Shown: positions 1-6,518 of the stretch, piece after piece
Numbering within the stretch: the first letter of the stretch is position 1
Layout of the letters: the number at the start of each line of letters is the position of its first letter
Assembly (NCBI GenBank): GCA_020073385.1
Contig: JAIQFH010000050.1
Location: forward strand, 1 to 53,643
Length of the DNA stretch: 53,643 nt
Direction of reading: 5' to 3'
Origin: Terriglobia bacterium
GTDB lineage: Bacteria > Acidobacteriota > Terriglobia > Terriglobales > Acidobacteriaceae
Program-made: the position numbers and the translations under genes
Notes under the pieces: model-generated
The model's database searches: none
Seen by the model: only the letters and a program-made list of their open reading frames with translations
What the model was told of the DNA's origin: nothing

Positions 1-99
1 TGTGAAACAACTTCTGACGAGCGTAGTGCGGGAAATCCGCACGCTACGTTCTGTGGGAGCCGGGGAGCGGGCGACCGCCCCCGGCCACCCGGTGGCGAT
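1..99 (+). ncRNA. Group II intron 3' end (domains V and VI)
   Basis: Bases 19-51 fold as a group II intron domain V. GAGC (with the AGC catalytic triad) pairs with GTTC, GTAG pairs with CTAC, a two-base CG bulge lies on the 3' side, and TGCGG pairs with CCGCA around a GAAAT loop. Bases 55-90 then form a domain VI-like hairpin: GGG/CCC, GCCGGGG/CCCCGGC and GCGG/CCGC capped by a GCGA (GNRA) tetraloop. A87 is unpaired near the base of the 3' arm, where a branch-point adenosine is expected. The 3' splice site is not clear; about base 95-99 is a guess. The intron body and any reverse-transcriptase gene lie outside the window to the left. Confidence 0.8.
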
Positions 100-262
100 C
101 AGCGATGGTCGTCCCTACCGCGACAGTTATCACAGGAAGCGTTTACCCACATCGGAACAGTGTTGCCTCCGCAAAGCATTCACTCGACTCATTTCGCCCC
201 TGGCATTCACCTCAATGCCTGAGGATTCTTCTGCTCCGCCATGGCGGTGCAGGAGGACAAAG

Positions 263-430
263 ATGCAACGCGGATGTATGCAACGAAGCAGTCGCAAGCA
301 AGGCACTGATGTCTGGCAGTTTCGCTGGTCCGAGACCAGCCCTGATGGCAAGCGTCTTTACCGCAAGAAGATCGTCGGCACAGTCCAGCAATATCCTGAT
401 GAGAATGCTGCACAAATTGGCCTCCTGAAG
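263..430 (+). pseudogene. 5' fragment of a site-specific integrase
   Basis: ATG at 263 is preceded by a strong Shine-Dalgarno site, AGGAGG at 251-256. The first 40 or so residues (MQRG..., VWQFRWSETSPDGKR, IVGTVQQYPDENAA) match the usual start of phage-type tyrosine recombinases common in Acidobacteria, by recollection of the family. After roughly residue 55 the similarity ends, and no SAM-like or catalytic domain (R..H-R-Y) follows. The open frame runs on to 736 but overlaps a convergent gene and is probably fortuitous there. It is a truncated remnant 170 bp after a group II intron end. The recognisable end is approximate. Confidence 0.6.
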
Positions 431-484
431 GCGTCACTGAGTAACTTCCGCATTCGAGGCTTCGCCGCATTGCACGATGTCGAG

Positions 485-2713
485 TTAATGGACGAGTTCG
501 GCGTTTCCTGTAGTAAGCGTAACGGCGTTGTCCCCGGCCTTCAGGGTCGTCGGCACATCCCAGATGAGCGGACCGTTGGGACCCACGGCAGAGCAGAACA
601 CGAAATAAGTGCCTGCGGGGATTGGCACGGTAAGGACCACTTTGCCGGTGCTGTCGAAGGTGCCCTTGCCCACATAGTATGGGTGCATTGCAGTTGCATA
701 AGCCGGGCAGCTCTTGGGAGGAAGGCAGTTGGCTGAGTATTCTACAGCGGCCCTCCCGGGGGTATCGTTGGCCCCTATTGGCGCGCCGATCTTGCGCAGC
801 AGAGTATCGAATCGCTCACTCATCAGGGTGACGCCTTTCCCCGCAAGTAGGTTAGCGCTACTGGGAAACGATGAATTAATCGCGAGCCTCATGCTCGCGC
901 CACCCGCAGCCGCAGGAGCAGACGCAGGCACCTCGGCTGCGGGCGCAGGTGAGGCCGTTGCCACTGACGTGACAGCGGCCGCGCCGGTTTTCGGACGGAA
1001 CGTCCCGACGTCGCACGTCTCGCTGTGAGGGGCAAATGCCACATCGTCGCCGTTCATCCCGGTGACTAACCGTCCATTAACGGTAGCGCTGCCCGCACCA
1101 CGCAGAGAGTTGTCCGGTTGCAAAGCGAGCGTGAAAGGGCCGCCCGAGTTCTGGACGTGGACAAGCAGAGCGTTCGGCGTATTTTCCACTGTGTAGGGCT
1201 GGCGGATGTGCGCTTGGCCACAATCTATGACGAGGGAGTTTCCGCTGAAGTCGAGCAGCAGTCTGCCGTCACTGTACTTGCCTGTCATGCGAAAGCCCAC
1301 TTCATTCCCTCCTGGAGCGATGGTATTAACAAGCCCGGTGAGCATGCCCATCATGCTCGAGTCGTTGGCAGGCTCTGCGGGGGCGGGAGCGGGTTTCGGA
1401 CTCGGCGGCATGGCGAGAGAGCCAATGACACAGCGCCCCATGGCGGGCCGATAGTCGGGAGTGGATGTGGTGCCGGTAGACACGCCGTTCTCATAGTGCG
1501 TGTGGGTGAAATAGCCGACAATGATGCGGCCTTTGACATCAATCAAGCCCGGGCCGGTCAGACCGCCGTCTGCACGCATCGTCAGCACAATAGGGTTAGG
1601 TTCGTTATCGACCGTGATCCGGACCGAGCCGGGCCGTTTATCGATGGTGTAGCCGTGCAGGTCGTCAACGAGCTTGCCGCAACCGCCGATAGTTACGCCG
1701 CTTTCCCCGAAGCCGAGCGTGGTAACAGTGGCAGGGTTCTTGTACAGTCCGCTGAGGACGACGCCGGCCCTGCCCGGCCCAGTGAGTTCTTCCTGGGCTT
1801 GGGCACCGAAGCCGACCATGTCCATAAGGCCGGAGGTCAGGCCTTTTCCCACGCAGCCGGCGGAAGAGCCGCCAAGTTCGAGACAACGGCGCGTGGCCAC
1901 GGCGGTGGGATCATTCGAAAGCCCTTGCGCTCCGAATATCTGTTCGTCGGCTGCCTGCTGGGCGGCACTGTCCCGCTTGTAGTCGGCCATTTCTTGTTCG
2001 TAGTGTTTCTGCCCAGTAGCGGCCAAGCCGGCCTCCGCGCCTTTGTAGGCAGCCGCGGACTGTGGCCCGATCAATCGCTTCGACCAGTCCTGGTAAAAAG
2101 CGCCGTTCATCTCATATTGTCCGTGCTGGCGCTCGAAGACCTGGGCTTCGGTCGGATTGTGAGTCTTCGCGTATTCCTGCGACATCTGGTAGGCGGCTAG
2201 CCTGTAGGCGCCCATCATCTTCTGCTCGCCGGGCGTGAAAGGGCCGTCCACGGTGCGGTTGTACTTGATGCGATCGATATACGAGACGAGATATGTGAAG
2301 ACCGCGACTTGGCGCGCGAGTGTGTCCGTTGGATCTGAGCCCTTGATCTCCGCCTTTACACGTTCTACCGAGGGCAGGTCATTAGTGTAGTCGGCACTCG
2401 CCGTTTGAGTCTTGCTCGAAGGAATTGCACCACCTTGAGCCGCTGCACCGCCCTGCGTCGTACAGAGCAATCCCAGAGCGGCCGCCTGCGCCTTGGGCAT
2501 GGATATCTCGTTGCCCATCGGCCCATTTGGAGCACCTTTTACGAGAGAACAGACTTCAGTTCCGTTTCTGTTTTCGCAATGCTTTACAACGACGATCGTG
2601 TTGCCCGGACAGTTGTAAGGGACGTTGAGCCGCAGAGGAGGTTTCTGCTGCGCGCCAACCGAAACTGATGCCACGATCCCGAGCGCCGCGTTCGCGAAGA
2701 GACTTCGTTTCAT
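485..2713 (-). CDS. Secreted repeat protein of unknown function
   Basis: Unrecognised protein of about 742 residues. The start MKRSLFANAALG at 2713 is preferred because AGGAGGT lies five bases upstream; a GTG/ATG-type start at 2731 lacks this. A hydrophobic N-terminus ending ...SVGA-QQ reads as a signal peptide. The middle holds two related blocks, each beginning with a Cys and containing YT(V/I), a short hydrophobic strand, (F/V)LT(L/M) and then G.G..(T/D)V.GR(L/I)(V/I). The N-terminal third is charged and helical. The last 130 residues, after an Ala/Pro-rich linker, form a separate domain with MRLAINSSFPSSANLLAGK and an LPPKSCPAY cysteine pair. It is the last gene of a minus-strand group with a small lipoprotein and a propeller protein. 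Function unknown; it is probably exported to periplasm or cell surface. Confidence 0.75.
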   Translation of the reverse strand: MKRSLFANAALGIVASVSVGAQQKPPLRLNVPYNCPGNTIVVVKHCENRNGTEVCSLVKGAPNGPMGNEISMPKAQAAALGLLCTTQGGAAAQGGAIPSSKTQTASADYTNDLPSVERVKAEIKGSDPTDTLARQVAVFTYLVSYIDRIKYNRTVDGPFTPGEQKMMGAYRLAAYQMSQEYAKTHNPTEAQVFERQHGQYEMNGAFYQDWSKRLIGPQSAAAYKGAEAGLAATGQKHYEQEMADYKRDSAAQQAADEQIFGAQGLSNDPTAVATRRCLELGGSSAGCVGKGLTSGLMDMVGFGAQAQEELTGPGRAGVVLSGLYKNPATVTTLGFGESGVTIGGCGKLVDDLHGYTIDKRPGSVRITVDNEPNPIVLTMRADGGLTGPGLIDVKGRIIVGYFTHTHYENGVSTGTTSTPDYRPAMGRCVIGSLAMPPSPKPAPAPAEPANDSSMMGMLTGLVNTIAPGGNEVGFRMTGKYSDGRLLLDFSGNSLVIDCGQAHIRQPYTVENTPNALLVHVQNSGGPFTLALQPDNSLRGAGSATVNGRLVTGMNGDDVAFAPHSETCDVGTFRPKTGAAAVTSVATASPAPAAEVPASAPAAAGGASMRLAINSSFPSSANLLAGKGVTLMSERFDTLLRKIGAPIGANDTPGRAAVEYSANCLPPKSCPAYATAMHPYYVGKGTFDSTGKVVLTVPIPAGTYFVFCSAVGPNGPLIWDVPTTLKAGDNAVTLTTGNAELVH

Positions 2714-2785
2714 CCTACCTCCTGGAACCAAGAAGCTTGTACCCCGCAGTTCCTGAAAGACTCAGCGAGATCACAAAGCTCTTCC

Positions 2786-2820
2786 TTGCGACCTTTGCGA
2801 GTTCTTCGCGATCTTTGCGG
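2786..2820. repeat. Degenerate TTGCGA tandem repeat
   Basis: Four short units, TTGCGA (2786), TTGCGA (2795), TTCGCGA (2805) and TTTGCGG (2814), recur at 9-10 base spacing in the 170-bp gap between two minus-strand genes. The unit and the following GGTTAAAA resemble intergenic strings I associate with acidobacterial genomes, but I cannot verify this. Function unknown. Confidence 0.45.
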
Positions 2821-2883
2821 TTAAAAGCTCTTGCTGTTGCCTGACTCGGACATGAAACCTACTCAGGCAACGAAGAGTGCCAA

Positions 2884-3204
2884 CTATTTCTTCTTCGTCA
2901 GTCTCGACACCATACCGCCGGGAGGACCATTGAGCGCGCCATCGTCATCCACGGTGAAGGCGAGTGTTTCCCCAGGGCCGCAATTCAGAGTGACGTTCTT
3001 GCCGCTCTCGGTGTAAGTGCAAGTGTTCGTCATGGGCCCCATCGACATGTAGGCCTTGCCACCCGATTTGAATTCGATTTGCACCACGTTGCCGTTGTCA
3101 ACGTAAGTGTTGCCCTTCACGCCTCCGCCACAAGCCAGGGCCAAGCTCATAGCCCCGACCGCGAGGCCCAGCAGATACTTCGATCGCACAATTCTGGTTT
3201 TCAC
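2884..3204 (-). CDS. Small predicted lipoprotein
   Basis: About 106 residues. GTG at 3204 (VKTRIVRSKYLLG) is preferred over the upstream TTG at 3231 because AAGGAAAA precedes it at a suitable distance. The hydrophobic segment LLGLAVGAMSLALACGGG ends in a lipobox-like LALAC, so the mature protein would be lipid-anchored at Cys. The remainder is a small beta-rich domain with two cysteines (TCTYTES and LNCGPG) and a FTVDDDGALNG segment. Its DG.L.GP motif echoes the repeats of the neighbouring secreted protein, so the two may share a fold. It starts 33 bases after the stop of the propeller gene, consistent with one transcript. Function unknown. Confidence 0.72.
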   Translation of the reverse strand: MKTRIVRSKYLLGLAVGAMSLALACGGGVKGNTYVDNGNVVQIEFKSGGKAYMSMGPMTNTCTYTESGKNVTLNCGPGETLAFTVDDDGALNGPPGGMVSRLTKKK

Positions 3205-3237
3205 GTTTTCCTTTCGTGGCACTTCTTTCAAGTTCTA

Positions 3238-5307
3238 CTATTTGAAAGCGAGTGTGCTATTGCCCCCCATAGTGGCAAGGCTCGATTCCGGCGACGGCGT
3301 AATGCTGATCCGCTTCAGCGAGTTTTCATCCTGCCCGAGCACAAATAGTGTCCCGTCCGGTTGAAACTCGAACCATTTAATAGCGTCATTGTTGATTCCT
3401 AATGTGCTCAAGGCTTCCGTTTGCGCAACCGGCTTGCCGTCGATCACGACACGGAATTGAAGTGTTGAGGGTACGGCTTGAAACCATGCCAAATGTTTGC
3501 TATCGGGGCTGAACGTCAAGAAGTTTGTATTCATCCCACGATTGATCGGCGTGTACTTGCCATCCAGAAACAGGCCGTGCTCGTCGTCTCCCGTAGTCTG
3601 TGGCGGATAGCCAAAGTGGGCGACGTGCTTGCCATCCGGGCTGAGGGTGTATTTAGCGTAAATTGCCTGGGATGTTGCGCCAAAGTTCGATGCCGGCTGC
3701 GCCACGCCATCGATCGTCAGACGAGTGCCATTTCCGGAGTCGAGCGCGACATAGGCGTAGTGGGTTCCGTCGGAGGTGAACCGCAATTGCGATATGCCTT
3801 TGAGCCCGGGTCGAACGGTTTTTCCATCGATGTATAAAATTTGGGCATAGTCTTCCCCCTGAACAAGCGCGCCCACGCGATTACCCGTTGGGGAAATCAA
3901 AGGATCAGAGGCGAGGCTCTGAAATGCATATGCATCGGACTCCTGGTCTCCCACCACGACGAAGCTCTTATTGTTGGCCACGGCAGAATACACAACCTTC
4001 GAGGAGTCGGCCGTGAACTTTACGTGCTGGATCTCCTGATATTCGGTTTGCTTCTTGCCATCCACGATGAGCAGCTTGGTCTGATTGCGACGACACAGTG
4101 CCACGTAGTGTTTGCCGTCTGGACTGAAGACAACTTGATCAAATCCTCCCGGCGCACCAATCTCGGTACCTGGAACGCGCTTTCCATTGACGGCCAGAAA
4201 AGTCATTGGTGCGGAACGCGACCCGCCGGCCACGATGGCGACGGTCGTGTCTCCGGCAGGAGCGACATAGAGCTGAAAGCTAAAGGCCCGAGCGATTGGC
4301 TTACCGTCCATCAGTAGGTCGGTAACAGTGCCATTTTCCGTCGAAACGTGTTGCTGCTGCGTGTATAAGTGCTTGCTGTCGCCACTCCATTGCGGAGTGC
4401 CCGCCAGGTATGGCGCTATCTTTCCATCTATCACGAGCGCAAACCGGTCTTGATGGTACGGATCGCTGATCGTCAGGATGTACGCGTAGTGATCGCCATC
4501 GGGGCTAAAGGAAACTCCACCGGCACTTCCAGTTGGGCTGGGCTTGCCATCGAACCAGAAACGCGTGAAGTTCTTTCCGCGCTGGGTGTCTATCAGCACC
4601 CTGCTGGTCCAGAACACGTGCTTGCTGTTGGACGTAAAACCGAGATGACAGCTTTCGCCGTCAAAGCGGCCCGAGTTCGCTTCTGAACTCCGTACCAGCT
4701 CTTTGCCGTCAAGCATTACGACATATTGATCACCGGCGCGGGCACAATACGCGTAATGCTCTCCATTCGGGCTAAAAGAACCGTGCGTTCCCGTCCCCGT
4801 CGGCTGCGTGATGATCTCGTCGAATTTCGGGCCTGCCTCACCGTCGTAGTACACCACTACCCGGCTGCCAGCATTCTCGGTCGTGGCCACGTGGACCCCG
4901 TGCGGGCTGACTTCAAACGCGGCGCGCTCCTGCAGGGGCGCCATGATTTTCTCTTCGATCTTGGTTCCGGCGGGTGGTTTGAACGGGCCGGAGTCGTTGA
5001 GCTGCCCTGATGCCTGCTGCTGTGCATGCCCCTGCTTCGGTGCTTTCTGTCCGGGCTGCTGCTGACCGGGCTGTTGCGGTCCCGGACTTTGCTGTGATTG
5101 ATCTGATGTCGACTGTCCTTGGGACTTCGGGCCCATCCTGGCAAGATCCTGACACGACTTCTGGTCGCCACCACGGCACGCCTGTTCCAAGGCGGCCCGT
5201 TTCATTTTTTGATAGACGCTTTCTGCAACAGTGGCGGTGGAAAGACTTAGGGCGAAGATCGCCAAGCCGGCGACCGACAAGATACTCCTCAGCATTGAGT
5301 GGCGCAT
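3238..5307 (-). CDS. Exported WD40/PD40-type beta-propeller protein
   Basis: About 690 residues from MRHSMLRSILSVAG (ATG 5307, weak GGGGGTTGAA upstream); 5295 (MLRS) is an alternative. A signal peptide (LAIFALSLSTATVA) is followed by a Gln/Pro/Gly-rich linker (about residues 55-110), then repeated propeller blades. Many blades contain FSPDG.HYAY or FTSDS.H and a short DGKPV/DGKEL strand, the signature of TolB-like PD40 repeats. A Cys pair (ACRGGDQKSC) resembles a Sel1-like motif near the mature N-terminus. No catalytic residue is apparent. It probably acts outside the cytoplasm as a binding or scaffold protein. It lies just upstream of the small lipoprotein gene on the same strand. Confidence 0.8.
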   Translation of the reverse strand: MRHSMLRSILSVAGLAIFALSLSTATVAESVYQKMKRAALEQACRGGDQKSCQDLARMGPKSQGQSTSDQSQQSPGPQQPGQQQPGQKAPKQGHAQQQASGQLNDSGPFKPPAGTKIEEKIMAPLQERAAFEVSPHGVHVATTENAGSRVVVYYDGEAGPKFDEIITQPTGTGTHGSFSPNGEHYAYCARAGDQYVVMLDGKELVRSSEANSGRFDGESCHLGFTSNSKHVFWTSRVLIDTQRGKNFTRFWFDGKPSPTGSAGGVSFSPDGDHYAYILTISDPYHQDRFALVIDGKIAPYLAGTPQWSGDSKHLYTQQQHVSTENGTVTDLLMDGKPIARAFSFQLYVAPAGDTTVAIVAGGSRSAPMTFLAVNGKRVPGTEIGAPGGFDQVVFSPDGKHYVALCRRNQTKLLIVDGKKQTEYQEIQHVKFTADSSKVVYSAVANNKSFVVVGDQESDAYAFQSLASDPLISPTGNRVGALVQGEDYAQILYIDGKTVRPGLKGISQLRFTSDGTHYAYVALDSGNGTRLTIDGVAQPASNFGATSQAIYAKYTLSPDGKHVAHFGYPPQTTGDDEHGLFLDGKYTPINRGMNTNFLTFSPDSKHLAWFQAVPSTLQFRVVIDGKPVAQTEALSTLGINNDAIKWFEFQPDGTLFVLGQDENSLKRISITPSPESSLATMGGNSTLAFK

Positions 5308-5486
5308 TTCAACCCCCGAATCGCAACGTGTGGCACAACGCTGCGAAAAATGCTTGCATGCTACACTGCTCTTCATCAGGCTCAGCATTTCTTTCCGACG
5401 TCAGCGGTGCCTGAGCGGCGGCGAATCCTCTACGATCATGCAGTCACCGCAATCACCGGTTCCGTACCTGAGTTTGTCGTGCGGTT

Positions 5487-6296
5487 CTAGGCCGCTGCTT
5501 GTTTCGACATCGGCGTGACTTCTGCGTCTACGCTTCGGGCGACCAGGAACCGCTTGGCGGCGACCGCCGCAAGATAGATTCCGACAATCGCCGACACATA
5601 TGCTCCAGCTCCTGTTGAGATAGCGTTCATCATTTCCTGCTGAGCCTGGCGTTGCACCTCCGCAAGTGGACCGTCGGCGACTCCTCCCGTCACGTTGTGA
5701 ATGCTGCTGCGAACCATCACTGCTACGAAGAGCATGAACGCGAGTGGAAGCAAGCCACCTAGTGCCGCGCGTTTGTCTTTCCAGAAGTAATGGAGAAAGG
5801 GACCGGCGAGAGCAACCAACGCCACGAAACCATAGAACCCGGCGCCAGGGCCGCCGCGGCCTTGCATCACGACTTCTCCGGCATTTTCGGCATTCAGGAA
5901 TCCGAGCACCTGCCAAAAGCTATAGTTGACCTTGCCAAAGAGGGTTTGCACCGAGATGGCATTCAGGAAAAACCAGCCGATGATCAGCAGGCCAGTGGCG
6001 ATCAACAGGGGCCAACCGAATTTCGCAACCGCCGCGGAAACCACGACTCCGCCTTTTTCGCGCGCCGCTTTCATCACCGCTTCCGCCTGTTCTTTTGCAA
6101 TCTGGGACTCCGGAATCGGAATGACACTGAGGATCGTCAAGTCGGGCGCAAATTCCACGAGGACTTGCATCCCGGGTTTTGGCAGCTCAGAGGACTTCCA
6201 TATTCCTTCGAGTGAGAACTGATGTTGGTTACCATCGACAGCGAGTAGGCCGGGACCGGCGCTCGTATCGCGCAAGACTTTGCCGCGCTTCGTCAT
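5487..6296 (-). CDS. Integral membrane protein with OB-like N-terminus
   Basis: 269 residues with an excellent ribosome site (GGAGGAGAT directly before ATG 6296). Residues 1-50 (KGKVLRDTS..GLLAVDG.QHQFSLEGIW, then PGMQVLVEF) resemble the small cold-shock/OB-type domain seen ahead of some bacterial membrane proteins. A charged helix (AKEQAEAVMKAAREKGG) leads into about four transmembrane segments: WPLLIATGLLIIGWFF, FYGFVALVALAGPFLHYF, LGGLLPLAFMLFVAVMV and GAYVSAIVGIYLAAVAA. It is divergent from the large kinase gene across 222 bp that must hold both promoters. Function is not recognised; the fold assignment is by eye. Confidence 0.72.
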   Translation of the reverse strand: MTKRGKVLRDTSAGPGLLAVDGNQHQFSLEGIWKSSELPKPGMQVLVEFAPDLTILSVIPIPESQIAKEQAEAVMKAAREKGGVVVSAAVAKFGWPLLIATGLLIIGWFFLNAISVQTLFGKVNYSFWQVLGFLNAENAGEVVMQGRGGPGAGFYGFVALVALAGPFLHYFWKDKRAALGGLLPLAFMLFVAVMVRSSIHNVTGGVADGPLAEVQRQAQQEMMNAISTGAGAYVSAIVGIYLAAVAAKRFLVARSVDAEVTPMSKQAAA

Positions 6297-6518
6297 ATCT
6301 CCTCCAAGAACCCGAAGAGTTCATTTGCTGGCCGGTTCGTGCCTTCAGCCCTGAGCCCAAAATCGGCCAACCCACAGATCGAGTTTTGCTGGCTCTGCTC
6401 CGCCACCTATGGCAGAATGTTGGCTCGTTGCAGAGCAAGTTCGTGGAGCTACACTGCAACAACTCACCCTTTCGTGTCCTGACGCGGTTCTAAAGAACTC
6501 TAAAGAGGATCTATCTCC

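Noticed and set aside
2..262. Open frame before the integrase start
   Set aside because: It runs through the group II intron RNA structure and has no ribosome site or motif; only the part from 263 resembles a protein.
1118..2200. 360-residue plus-strand open frame
   Set aside because: It is antisense to the large secreted protein, whose signal peptide, repeats and ribosome site are convincing. The frame has no motif.
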